From Cylindrodendrum hubeiense (Eukaryota > Ascomycota > Sordariomycetes > Hypocreales > Nectriaceae): a DNA stretch of 64,000 bases. The DNA is taken from contig JAANBB010000184.1 of the NCBI GenBank assembly GCA_014621425.1, forward strand, positions 1 to 64,000. The letters run 5' to 3'. Below, in pieces: positions 45,741 through 57,000 of the stretch. Both the position numbers and the translations under genes were made by a program. Position 1 is the first letter of the stretch. Each line of letters opens with the position of its first letter. Under the pieces are notes generated by a model. The model had not been told where the DNA came from, searched no databases, and was given only the letters and a program-made list of their open reading frames with translations.

Positions 45741-46619
45741 TTATTTCTTGCCCCTGTACGTAGCAAATGCTTCCTGCACACTCATGCCAGCTGAAATCGC
45801 CTCAGCGCACTTTTTATCCGCGGCAACGATTCCTGGTATCAACTCCAGCACTTTCTCGGCTAGATCAGCCGGCAGACACACGACACCGTCTTGGTCAGCG
45901 ATGATATAGTCGTTCAGGTTTACGGTTGCATCTTGAATGGCAGACTGAAGTTGCACCGGAACGTTGATCTCGGATGGGAAGCAGACGGCACCGCCGGCAG
46001 TTGTGCCGTGGGTTCTCGCGAATAACTAGCAGGACACGCCATTAGTTTTCAGGTCCTGTGGAGGATTCAGGTTTCTTTACTCACCGGAAACTGAAGGTCT
46101 CGGTGCTCCTGCACGTCTCGCACCGAACCATCGATCACGACGCCGCTGGCACCGAGGTGCTTGGCTCTCAGAGACATCAATCCTCCGTAGCAGGCATTGA
46201 CGTGTGGGGCAGGTTGCGAGATGAACACGACAGCGTTTTCAGGGATTTGATCGATCTAGCGATAGTTAGAGTCGTTGAATATCTCGCCGGGCTTCTCAGA
46301 AGAGGGGACCGCATACGTAGTTTCCCTTCAGTTTTGGGGCATCCGTGTTCGACTTGGGCGCGAACTTGACGGTAAAGGCTCGACCAACAATCTTAGTATC
46401 CCCCCCACCTTGAACATTGGGAGAGTACATGGTTATTCCCTCAAGGAAACCGCCATGGGCATGTCCCAATTTGGACAGTCCATCGGAAACCTATGATGTC
46501 CTTCAAGTCAGCAATGTGGACACTTACTGCAGAGCGGTTGACTTCGTCAGGCAATTGCTTACGTCACAGCTCGACCACTGTTTGAGTTGATCCACGATCG
46601 ATTCAGTTGAAGAAGCCAT
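45741..46619 (-). CDS. RraA-like / 4-hydroxy-4-methyl-2-oxoglutarate aldolase-type lyase
   Basis: Four exons: 46619-46563, 46490-46317, 46255-46085 and 46025-45741; introns 72, 61 and 59 nt; 228 residues. Joined protein: MASSTESIVDQLKQWSSCDV, then SDGLSKLGHAHGGFLEGITM, GRAFTVKF, PHVNACYGGLMSLRAKHLGASGVVIDGSVRD with the metal-binding Asp and neighbouring Arg, LFARTHGTTAGGAVCFPSEIN, DYIIADQDGVVCLPADLAEKVLE. The family contains class II pyruvate aldolases (HMG/CHA aldolase), oxaloacetate decarboxylases and the bacterial RNase E regulator RraA. CHA aldolases of this fold (LigK/ProA) act two steps after LigI-type lactonases in bacterial protocatechuate 4,5-cleavage, so the neighbouring amidohydrolases make an aldolase role attractive. 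Divergent from the aldolase at 46971. Confidence 0.9.
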
Positions 46620-46970
46620 TGTGTAGTAGGTACCCTGCAGTTGAAATAATTTTGTCGTTTGCAGTAATATCCAAGATGGCAGTTCGTTGGATGAGGAGTG
46701 ATTTATGGCATTCCTCTGCTGGATTACCCCAAGAGATGGTGACTCCTAAATCGGCCAAGCCCTGGACTGGTCGGAGTAAAGCCGAAAGCAAGATCGTCAT
46801 CGGCCCCACTTCCGATATTGACAAACATGTCCCCGGCATCAAGCCTAGGGCCTCTCGGGGATCGAGGGCATGACGAAGTCGGCCGAAAACGATGAAGATC
46901 TCACTTGCTGCAATATATTACCACCGGTCCAAAGTACCCTCGCAACAAAAGCAGACACAAAATTTCCGAC
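46620..46970. promoter_or_regulatory. divergent promoter of the two aldolase-type genes
   Basis: 351 bp shared between gene starts, so the two lyases are likely co-expressed. Confidence 0.5.
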
Positions 46971-47942
46971 ATGGATGCCTTCCCACTGAACAACCTTACC
47001 TTCCAGATCCTGGATGCTGCGGCGAAGGGTGGATACTCCGTTGGAGCGTACAATTGGTTTGTCGGAGAGGTTCCCGGTGTTGCACAACCACTGACTATTC
47101 GAATAGCTACAATGATGATGGTGTTATTTCCGTTATTCAAGCGGCTGAGAGCTGCAAGTCTCCGGCCATAATTCAGCTGTTTCCGTGGACAATGAAATTC
47201 CAGGGGCCGCAATTCGTCAAGTACGTCATTGAAGCAGCGCACGCCGCGAGCGTCCCAATCGCAGTCCATCTCGACCACTGCATTGAGCCAGCTGACGTTG
47301 AAGCTGCACTTGAGTTGCCCTTTGACTCCATCATGGTTGATGCCTCTATTCTCGAGCCGGAAGAAAACATCAAATGGTGCAAAGCAATCGTCGAAAGAGC
47401 CAACGCCAAGGGCATTGCAATTGAGGCGGAAATGGGTCGTATCGAGGGCGGAGAGGATGGTCTCCCATCCGTTGATATGGATACCATTCTGACGCAGCCT
47501 GAACAAGCAAGGGAGTTTGTCACGAGGACTGGTGTGCAGTTTTTAGCCCCTTCATTTGGAAACATCCATGGCAATTATGGCGCTGGCGGACCCGAGGCTT
47601 CATGGAGACTCCCTCTGTAGGTTTTGCCACTGTCTATTTCGGCGAACATTCATGCTAACTAGTTGTCCAAGTCTGATGGAAGTCCACGAGGCAGTCCCAC
47701 AAATACCGCTCGTTTTGCATGGTACTCATGGGATCTCAGATGAGCTCTTCCGGAAAATCAGGCGATATGGCATGGTAAAGGTGAACCTCAATCGGACTGT
47801 GAGGGATGATTATACTCGTTTTGTCGCGGAGAACGCGGGCAAATTGGAGCTCACTGTTCTGAAGATGGAGGGAGTTAAAATCTACAGAGCTTCTATTGAG
47901 CGGGTGATGAGAGATGTCTTAGAGTCGTCAAATAGAGCCTAG
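46971..47942 (+). CDS. class II fructose-bisphosphate/ketose-bisphosphate aldolase family protein
   Basis: Exons 46971-47056, 47107-47616 and 47672-47942; introns 50 and 55 nt; 288 residues. Zn-dependent aldolase barrel: ILDAAAKGGYSVGAYNCYNDDGVISVIQAAE, SPAIIQLFPWTM, SVPIAVHLDHCIEP (Zn His and catalytic Asp), FDSIMVDAS, GIAIEAEMGRIEGGEDG, LAPSFGNIHGNYGAGG (Zn His), IPLVLHGTHGISDELFRKIRRYGMVKVNLNR (third His and phosphate loop). It is shorter than glycolytic class II enzymes and closest in design to tagatose/ketose-bisphosphate aldolases. It would split a ketose phosphate into two carbonyl fragments. The upstream kinase of the DAK family could provide the phosphorylated ketose. Start at 46971 was chosen because it opens the conserved N-terminal helix. 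Confidence 0.9.
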
Positions 47943-48965
47943 AGTTGCAAGAATTAAATGAAAGCCCGGACATATTTATCTTTGCTCGGAGTATTCTAGG
48001 GAAACTTACCGCCTCCCATTGTCTCTAATCTAATATTGTCATTTTTAATCATGATGCTATTATTAATCATAATGGCAAATTAAAGCACTATATTCTATGT
48101 AGAAGATTAAATGAGGATAAATTGATCAGTCAACACTTACTCAATCCAGTGCAATCATTCTCGCTCATCCCGCTGGTCTCACGGCAGGAAACAGTATTTA
48201 GGCTTGACTCCACGTGTCTTTTCACGCATTCAGCGATTCCATGCAAGTCCTACTGAAAATCAGCTTTCATCCTACGCTCGGAGGACGAAATGACGTCGGA
48301 GTGTGTAAGCACTATTGCCTCCGCCCCGGCGGCTGTTACGTTCCGGGCCGGAAATATTCAGTAGAACCAACACCACCGGCTTTCCTCCGACATCAAAATT
48401 TTGAGCCCCATGACCCCATGGAGTTAAAATGAGACCAATTAGCGCGATCTGGAGAAGGTAAGGGGTAATGGGGTCCCCAGGATCTTGCGTGTCTGAAGGA
48501 AGGCAGTGACACTTGGTTGCCGGTTAACCGGACGGTGATTTGGCCAAGTCCATCCAACGTACCTGGCTTCCATTCCATAATGTCTGCTTTCAGCGAACTT
48601 GATTTATTTTTTTACGCAGCGAACTCAACTCAGTTGCATTGAATTGCATCATGATAAAACAGTAGAAGGCCAGGTGCGAGCGATCATGTGGCCTTCAATT
48701 TCCACAATAGCGGAGACATGGAAGGTTCATCGTAATGCGGCCCCTGATGATGACCGCCTTGTTTTCTAGTCTTGCAGGGAATGCTGGGTTGTGGGGGTTA
48801 CGGACGCACGAACAGACAGCCCATCGGTTTCTGGCCGAGACACTACGACACTTGATAAGATTGCCCGTTTCTCACCTCCCGTTACAGAAAACTTTGCATC
48901 CTCATCACCATCTCAGTTACCAATTGCCTTGTTTTCTCCAACACTATAGGCCATTACTGCTCAAG
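47943..48965. promoter_or_regulatory. upstream region of the second sugar porter
   Basis: 1.0 kb. The section 48280-48390 is rich in CGG/CCG triplets (for example GTCGGAGTG, CGGCGGC, CCGGGCCGGAA, CTCCGAC), which is suggestive of Zn2Cys6 sites. The part before 48150 is AT-rich. No gene seen. Confidence 0.4.
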
Positions 48966-50619
48966 ATGTTGATCAACAAATCAGTTCTCAAAGAGACACC
49001 AAAAGAGGTGGTCTCGTGGAAAATTTTGGCGTACTGCATTATCCTCTCTTTCTCTGGTGCCCTACATGGTTTGTAACCCCTTAGTTCAGGTCCTCAATGG
49101 ATCCATTGGCTAACGAAACTACCCATCCACAGGCTTCAATACTGCAAATATTTCGGGCGTACTAGCAATGAGCACTTTCCAATTGCATTTCGGCTTAAAC
49201 GACATGTCAACAAGCACTCTGGCGGACTGGACGGGATGGATCACGTCAGTCTTAATTCTTGGGTCTTGCCTTGGCTCCCTCGTCTGCGCCCCCTTTACCG
49301 ACAAACTCGGCCGAAAAGCCTCGCTTGGCTTGTTCACAGTCATATTCACAGTCTCTGCTGTCTTGATGAGCGCCAATCCCGGTCATTCTAGCGGAAGAAT
49401 TGAGTTCCTTGTTGGGCGAGCTGTATCCGGTTTCGGTTCTGGCGCAGCCAGTGTTGTTGGTACAGGATACATCGCAGAAATCGCTCCCCAGTCGATTCGT
49501 GGCGGCCTCACAGCCCTTTACAACGCCAATACGATGCTATCGGTCGGCTTGGCTTACTGGATCAATTACGGCTCTTTACAAAACATCAGTTCAACCAGCG
49601 ATTCACAATGGCAGGTCCCGATGGGCGTCCAAGCTCTACCGGGAGTGATCCTCTTGGTGGGATTATTTTTCATTCCCGAATCACCAAGATGGTTGATCAG
49701 CCATGGAAAACTGGAGTCGGCCCAACTTGCACTAGAAGACCTCCGGTCTCTTCCCCGTGATCACTCCTTTGTTCGCCAGGAGTTTGAAGATATCCAAGCC
49801 AAGGCGGAAGAACAATCAGAAATCCCTGGTCTCAAAGGCATCTTCAGCGAAATTTTCTCCAAGTCCATCAGAAAGCGCATGATTATGGTTATGATCATTC
49901 AAGTCGGGTTCCAGTTCTCAGGCGGTAACATCATCACTTATTACAACACTTCTATTCTAACTTCCATTGGTTTGACAGCCCACGGGACGAACTATCTCTT
50001 CTCAGGCATCTATGGCCTCATCAAGTTCCTTGCTGTTCTTCTCTATTGCCTTTTTGTCATCGACCGTTTTGGGCGTCGCGTAGGCCTTTTCACTGGTTCT
50101 GCATTAATCATTGGCTCTCTTCTTTACCTCACCGTGTATCTCGCCGTCGCCAAACCCTCAGCCGATTCCGGTACTGGGCCCGCCGGGTGGGTGGCCGTGG
50201 TCTGCATTTACATCTTTGCCATTGGATACGCTATTTCCTGGGGGACTATCCCTTGGATCATCAACGCAGAAGTCTTTCCCACGAGAGTTCGATCAACATG
50301 CATGGCAATCTGTATCACATGGCAGTACCTTGTCAACTTCGCTTTATCCCGAGCTCAGCCGAACATGGTCATCATGATGCACTCCTGGGGTCCCTTTCTT
50401 CTCTTTACTATTTCTACCGTCATTTCTACGATATACTGTTACTTCGCTTATCCAGAAACGAAAGGAATGTCAATGGAATCTATGGACGAACTCTTCACTA
50501 TGCCTTGGTATCAGGTCGGCAAAGCTAGCTTGAAGATTGTGGAAGCTCGAGCTAAAGAACCCCGGATGTATGATGAGGAAAAAGAGGTGGTCGCGTTGAG
50601 AGAAGACAAGGACAATTAG
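48966..50619 (+). CDS. MFS sugar porter, lactose/hexose-permease type
   Basis: Exons 48966-49068 and 49133-50619 (intron 64 nt), 529 residues. Motifs of the sugar porter family are complete: ALHGFNTANISGVLAM in TM1, DKLGRKASL, GRAVSGFGSGAASVVGTGYIAEIAP, PESPRWLISHGK, QFSGGNIITYYNTSI (QxSG-NxxxYY substrate motif), DRFGRRVGL, NAEVFPTRVRS, YPETKGMSMESMDELF. Twelve spans with a cytoplasmic central loop are expected, in the plasma membrane. It adds a second transporter class to the metabolic cluster, pointing to a neutral or sugar-like substrate in addition to an organic anion. The substrate cannot be read from sequence. Confidence 0.92.
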
Positions 50620-51143
50620 TAGGGTATTTAATAGCACCCGGGGCAATGAGGGGGTTGGCTACTTGGGCTTTTGTGGCCGTTGTTTGTACATATAGTTGTG
50701 AAGACTAGGCAATGCGAAGCGCAACCTCTAGTTCAGGGCTCACGCGCTTTCTCTTCCTGGGAAGTCTCTGGTATCAATAAAGTCTTTCATTTTGTGAAAT
50801 AATAGCCTGGAGCCTAGATATCATTCATAATAATCGTCGTAGATGTATCTGTATATCTCGTGGTAAGCAGGTGCGGTTCTTTTTACACTGGGCAGCTCAT
50901 TTCGCCACTGGATCGTTGACAATGCATATTGAAGAGCACGAGTCGAGCACAAACTGGCTTTCTCGCCGTACCCAGTAACATTCATCTCCATAGAACGGCG
51001 AATGGCTTGGATACAGTAACCCCGGGCTAAATCTTAGTTGAATCACATTTGAGCCATTCAGTACGATCTTTCATCAATAAATAGTCTTTATGGAAGTATT
51101 CAACCATCAAAAGGCTTGGTTTCGGCTATTTAATGTGTGGTGA
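50620..51143. other. 3' spacer between convergent genes
   Basis: 524 bp, no gene seen. Confidence 0.5.
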
Positions 51144-52070
51144 TCATTTGTGGTAGTCATATAGTGTTTGAGGGTTGTTCACCCACAAATCATTCCATTC
51201 CTCATCGCCCAACCATGTACTCAGTGTGTCGATCCAGGCCTGATTGTCAATTTTCAAAAACGGTTCGACTTCTTCGCTGCCTCGTAGATGTCGGTCTTCG
51301 TGACGCTGTGTGTGTGGCCAATCGCTGCCCCATACGACACGTTTCGGGTTCGCTCGAACAAGCTGCGTGACAATCTGTTCAAGGTCCTGGAATCCTGGAT
51401 CTGCTCGAGAGTTGCGATACGGAGCTGAGATCTTGACCCAAACGTTACCATCAGCCAGTGCTCCCAGAAGATCCTGCCACTCTGGCTGTTCCACGACAGG
51501 TGTTGATCCTTCAGGAGCCATGCTTGGTGCCTTCACCAGTCCCATATGGTCCAGCACGATCGGCAGTCCCAATGACGACGCAACCTTTCGCAGTTCTTTC
51601 CAGTATGCGATATTTGGCTGTTGGATCTGAATGCTCCACCCTTTGTCGCCCGCCCCCCACCGAAGCAGTCTATTAGCTGTGGCTCTTATCAACCGAACCT
51701 GCTGCTCCGCATCATTCATGGCCTTTGCTTTGAAGAAGTCCAATCGTACACTTCGAATACCAGCTTCATGGTATTGATCCAGTTGCTGATCCGTGATGTT
51801 GATTTCGTCAATTACACAGATTCCCCTCGCCTCGCCGTTGAACTCAGCAAGGTAATAAAGCAACGACGTGCAGTCTGGCCCATAGGAGAGGCCGTGGGCA
51901 ATGCACACATGAGCAACTCCAATGGATGATTCGAAATCCTTCAGCTGTTGGAGAGTAGCAACAGATGGAGTGAAGTGCCGGCCTTCAGCAAAGGGAAAGC
52001 GTTCAGGTTCAAAGATGTGGTGATGGGTATCCCACGCCCCAAATGGGATGGGTTTGATCGGAAATGCCAT
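51144..52070 (-). CDS. amidohydrolase-2 family lactonase (LigI-like), cytosolic
   Basis: Single-exon gene, 308 residues. Motifs: FGAWDTHHHIFEPERFPF with the His pair, SSIGVAHVCIAHGLSYG, GICVIDEINITDQQLDQYHEAGIRSVRLDFFKA, SLGLPIVLDHMGLVKAP, VWVKISAPYRNS, RVVWGSDWPHTQRH with the catalytic Asp, and NDLWVNNPQTLYDYH. This is the same family as the enzyme at 37529 but intronless, without signal peptide, and clearly diverged from it. Known members hydrolyse 2-pyrone-4,6-dicarboxylate, L-rhamnono-, L-fucono- or galactarolactones. It closes the cluster on the right. A palindromic CGG element lies 145 nt upstream. Confidence 0.92.
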   Translation of the reverse strand: MAFPIKPIPFGAWDTHHHIFEPERFPFAEGRHFTPSVATLQQLKDFESSIGVAHVCIAHGLSYGPDCTSLLYYLAEFNGEARGICVIDEINITDQQLDQYHEAGIRSVRLDFFKAKAMNDAEQQVRLIRATANRLLRWGAGDKGWSIQIQQPNIAYWKELRKVASSLGLPIVLDHMGLVKAPSMAPEGSTPVVEQPEWQDLLGALADGNVWVKISAPYRNSRADPGFQDLEQIVTQLVRANPKRVVWGSDWPHTQRHEDRHLRGSEEVEPFLKIDNQAWIDTLSTWLGDEEWNDLWVNNPQTLYDYHK

Positions 52071-52774
52071 GAGGATGGATGGTTGTTTGTGAGTAGAGGA
52101 GATGTTATGACGTACTAGGAAATGTGTTGTTGGGGATTTTAGGCTCTACTTAAGATCACGCGCGGTTTACCTTTCCGTCCCGCGCCCCTATGGTGGGCAG
52201 TGAGCAAGCGCAACCTACGGAGTGGCCTCCGTAGATGACCGGCTTTGTCCCGGTGCGAATGTGGCCTTCCGGTCGGTATTACCCCGCCCCCTCATTCCAG
52301 GTCAGGCTCCACACGACTATTCGTCTCTACTCAAAACGCGGGCCGAAAGGGATGAGAAAATTCGATGGCAGTCTCTTGAGAAACTAAATGCGTATACGAT
52401 TAGATCAGCAAAAGTCTAGCGTAAATGCAGAGGGGTACGAGAGGCAACCCGCCAGCTGGAAGGTTACAGCTAGCTGTAGGAGGTCTTGAACACGTAATAC
52501 GAAGCTAGCTGTTGAATGTAAAGATTGTAAAGAAACCACAATATACTATGGTTAGAAAAGTAAGGATATCACATAGAAATTAATACTTGTAGAGCCGTTT
52601 TTAATGTTTTAGATCATGAAAAAATAATCTGTCTATAGAAGTAGAAACAAAAAAGATTAATTGCGTAAAGTACTTAGACTTTAACTATTCTTAAAGAAAG
52701 AAAGGTCACCACCTTAAGAGGCCGCTAAGTTTAAATAAAACATTAAAACTTCTTCTAAACAATTTCTGTGAGTT
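52071..52774. other. promoter of the lactonase gene, then AT-rich spacer
   Basis: The first 250 bp serve the lactonase gene and hold a palindrome (separate entry). From about 52480 to 52774 the DNA is very AT-rich and without a gene. Confidence 0.45.
52215..52234. promoter_or_regulatory. palindromic Zn2Cys6-type site CTACGGAG-N4-CTCCGTAG
   Basis: Perfect 8-nt arms, containing CGG-N8-CCG, 145 nt upstream of the lactonase start. The half-site CTACG/CGTAG also occurs in the palindrome at 44026-44036 between regulator and dehydrogenase. Confidence 0.5.
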
Positions 52775-54000
52775 CTATACAACCTGGCGTACTTCATTCA
52801 GTTGCTGTGTGGAACTTGAAATGCTCGCCAAGTCGTGCTCTTCGTATTCTGATTGCCTTGCTGGCTTGACAGCAACATGGGATGCTGGTGCCTTTTGGTT
52901 CCTGCTAGCTTCTTTTGTTGTGGATAACTCAATATCTTCTGTCTCTGTCTTATTTCCTCTGGTAAAAAGTGATGCTATCTTCTTGCTGCCATTTGTCGCA
53001 CGGTTTTGCGAGCTCTTGGGGTTGGAGCGGGAGAGAGAGTTGGAGTAGTCTGCGTAGTCGGCCGGGTTGCTCGCCTTGACAACTTTGGTGATGAGATCGG
53101 CCATGTTCATTTCGATGTGAAGCTTGACAAGGTAGGCCAGAGGGTGGAACTGGAGGTATCTATTGAACTTGTTAGATGGCACCGAAAGAAACCCCGCGCA
53201 ATGAACATACACAATATCATTAGGAAGAGACATCATTGCAACAAGAAGGACCTTCCCAAGTTAGTTCGATGTACGGAGACGGAGACGTTGATAGAACTTA
53301 CATCCATTGTGATGGAAATTCCAATCATGGCGAGATTAACTCGGAATAACCTGGTGTATTTGGTGAGACCGTTGGCGATAAGTCGAGACTTTACTAAGTG
53401 GATAAAATAGAGGTTCAGTCCGGCATCGAGAACAAGAAAGATGCACTTCTCGATGCGATCCCAGATGCGATTGATGTTGATGTAGGTATCATTGATTTGT
53501 AGTCGAGCCGGGACCCAGATACAGAAGACGCTGATGTTGATGGCCAGCAGGATCAGGAAAACCGACAACTTTAGTTTCCATGCATTTTGTCGAACCATCA
53601 TTAGAATGGATATTCGATTGATGATAATTTGCATTAGAGTCTGGATCTGAACCGACCAAAGGAAAACTATAATTGTCAGCTGGCGCATGGCATGGTGTCT
53701 TAGTGTGGCAGACGTACCAATAACGAAGAAAATAGCAAAGCTAGGTGGAATATGCCCGCGCAAGTAGAACCAAGTAATAGCACTCATAATGGTGCTGCTC
53801 GCCCATTCCGTCCAAATCATAATGAGATAAATGTTGGTCCTCCGGCCTCTCTTCCAAGACTTGACGGTCTGCCTCACCCCCTTTGCGCCGGTGAAGATGC
53901 ATACGCCCAGGGAAAACCCCCAGGCGATGCTGGCAATATTCATGTCATCTTTGCTGGGCTTGGAATATTTGTAGTCGTCGGGAATCAGAAAGCCGGTCAT
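52775..54000 (-). CDS. fungal multi-span integral membrane protein, function unknown
   Basis: Exons 54000-53718, 53666-53302, 53251-53211 and 53159-52775; introns 51, 50 and 51 nt; 357 residues. About seven hydrophobic segments are visible, including ASIAWGFSLGVCIFTGAKG, IYLIMIWTEWASSTIMSAITWFYL, IFFVIVFLWSVQIQTLMQIII, LSVFLILLAINISVFCIWVP, KCIFLVLDAGLNLYFIHLV and VNLAMIGISITMDVLLVAMM. The layout resembles the large group of fungal integral membrane proteins related to rhodopsin-like/PTH11 receptors, without a CFEM domain. The cytoplasmic tail (last about 125 residues) is Ser/Lys/Thr-rich, hydrophilic and probably disordered. The joined sequence ITMDVLLVAMMSLPNDIVYLQFHPLAYLVK supports the two small central exons. 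Ligand unknown. Confidence 0.8.
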
Positions 54001-57000
54001 GTTGTCGGTGGGGGCGACCGCAAAGGAATGGATGGTAGAGAACAGTGAGACACCAAAAGCCAGGAGAGTAAGAAATGGGGCGCGTGTTGACGGTCACAGA
54101 CCAATATATTGAGCTTACGAGAGTACAATGTTGACACGGGCCTAACCTCGAAGCTGTGTTGGGCGGGCGCAAGGTACGTCCGCACCAAGGAGGGCTCGCA
54201 CGTCCCAGTACCTTGCATGAGCCCCGGATCCGCAACTGAGCTGACTGTCGACGATCACCAGGACTTTCCCCTGCAAGCTTCGGCAGTGCTCCGTATCTAC
54301 CATTGCATGCTACCATGCTGTTAGATCTGCTAGGTCAGCAACCAGGGATTTAGAGTTCCCTCGTGTGTCGGTGACTGGACGCGGCCACTCGCAACGTGTT
54401 CCCGCCTGGCAGTCTTCGGATGTCGAGTTGCCGCATTGAGGTGGTTATCTTTGGCCCTTGGGTGATACGCGAGCTGCGCGAGCTTGTGGTGGCCAGTTAA
54501 GGGCCAGACCGTGACGATCTATTGCGGCTCTGGATGAAACGCACTAGCTTGTGAGAAAATCGGCACGAAAGACCCAACAGCTCTTGCTAATTGAAGAGCG
54601 GCATCGCGTCCGTGTGTCAAAAACGTGGTCGAGATGGCCACGCGACGGGTGGCGGACGGAACGGTCTCGGTCCAGCGGGCGAATCGGACTCCACTACACA
54701 TCGAGCCGAGTGGGTTGGAAGTGCGGCGGAGTCAATCCAGTTTTACAATAGTTAACTCAGCGGCTCCGCGGTGGGGATCGGTGCGAGCACACGCGAGCAC
54801 ACGAGTCAGTCTCCCGAATCCGCGACCATCCAATTTAGAGGCCTGCTGATGGATCGTCTGGACAATCTTCTTGATTGGGCTAAAAGAAATGGAACAGGAA
54901 GCGAGAGGATGAGCCAGCAAGGAGCTGGAAGGTGGGCTTTTGGGATGACGATCGCCCGCATCGATCGCTGTGGTATTCATCGGACATGGGACGGATGGCG
55001 CGAGCATGCAACGTGGGCATCCTCGCACTAACAGGCCGAGCGTTTCTGGCCTGATGAAGAACGCCACCAGGGTGCACGGTGAGCCTCCAATAAGCTGAAA
55101 CGAGCGTCTCTTTATTACTTGCGTCTCAGCTCCGGTGTGGCCGAGAGTCCCCTCCACTCACCATCACTCAAGTGCATTTGTGTCGCTTGCGGCCGCATGC
55201 CACATTTTCTGGAATATGAGGCAAGTTGGCTAGAAGCCAGTCCGGTCCATCGATTGACCAAGCTCGTTAGGCTAGTTAGCGACATCAGGCTTGAACCGAG
55301 CTTGTGATATCGCCTTCGACGAGGTGCGTGGTACCCCTGCACCATGGCGATGCTCCAAAGTTAAAGCGGAGGAAACAATGTCCTCTAGTAGTCCAATATT
55401 GTGCCAGAAGTGGCTTAGTTGAAATCGGACCATGGCCGATACGATGATATCAATATTGACAGCAAGGGTGGTGGGAGCCGGATCCACGCCTCCCGCTTCT
55501 GTGCGGAGCCTCTGGGAATCTAGCCGAACCCATGGCCCTCTTCTTGCTGAAATTCACTTCGCAAACCACGTTGCGTCGACGGCGGCGCCACGGATGATCC
55601 TTGAACGCCAGATCTACTGCTGGCATCGAAATCAAGAAAGTCATCTCTCCTCTCTGCGGCCCGATTGCATTCCGGGCTATCCACAGCAAGCCAGCCATTG
55701 CCTAACTCGAGCTGACTGCTAAAGGAAAATGGACAGGGACAGGGTCACATCCATCTTCTACCTTAAGGCCTGACCGCATAGCTATCATGGCCATCTGTCC
55801 ATGATACAAACAGGAACAAGAACCAGGCCAGCTTTGTATCAGTAATTTCATGTGGTGGCAGGCCGGAAAATGCGACAATGGTTGATTTAGCCTCGTATCG
55901 AGTACACAATTTGGGTGGAAGACCCGATGCAGGTACCCCCATTGCTGTCTTGGCCATAATGCGTCACAGGCTAACACCTACCGGCGTCCCATAAGATGGG
56001 GCTAACTGATTGGCATCTAGCCTTTCCCAATTAATTTTGCAATAGCCGTACCTGCTGGATAAACATGGATCTCAGTACGTTTTCCCACATCCTATGCACA
56101 GTCCCCACCTTCTGCTTCACTTTGTTCACTGCCGAAACATGCATTAGATGCCGTAATGCCGGTCCATATCACAGCAGATGAATTGTAGCTGCAAAGCAGA
56201 AACCACACACTAAATCTTAAAAAATCATATACTCTAACCAGTATCAAAAGCTCGGATACTCAAGTCTGACAAGCACATCAGTACTTTTATGTGTGTTTAT
56301 CATTTGCTAATGATGTGCACATGCGACAGGCAGTGTAAAAGTACAGGGACCAGGCCCAAGCCCAAAAACGTGGACAGTCTTCTACTAGCCTCCTAGGTCA
56401 CACACAACAATATTTGAACCATCCTCTCGGAGACCGTTGTGGTAGCTAATCTTAAGGCTACCCTAACTAGTTTAGCGGTGTCCGTCAGCTGCTGGCTTGG
56501 GGGCGTAGCTCGGGTAGTCTCATATTCGCAACGACAAGTGAGATATACGAATAGAAAAGCACATTTATCTCACCAATAGAACAAAGTGCCAAATATACTG
56601 TCGTCTGGTATGATCCAAAGTGTGTCACCGATTTCCTCACTTAGGTTCGGCGCAACTGGGCGTGTTTTATTGTTCTCAAATAGCCGACCAGACATTGTGA
56701 GATAAAAACCTGAGTATTCTTTCGTCATCTGTGGGTGACCCTACTGTCTCTATCAATCACGGCCGAGAGCACGGCCGTTATGATCCTCAGCGATCTGCTT
56801 GTCTCAAAGCTCCCATTCGTACGGATCCGACAGGGATAACCACAAGGGATTACATTGCCAGTAATCGGCGCTGGTGGCGTATAGATCCTTACTCCCTAGC
56901 TATTTGGATCGACCAACGATCGGCGTTGAGTTTCGCCGAGGTGTCTTTCAACAGAGACTAAAATCTACTAATCGATAATGTGGCTATGCACCAGTTCCAA

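Noticed and set aside
56495..56545. tRNA-like start GGGGGCGTAGCTCGGGTAGTC
   Set aside because: It resembles an A box, but there is no GGTTCRANNC B box or acceptor-stem pairing downstream.
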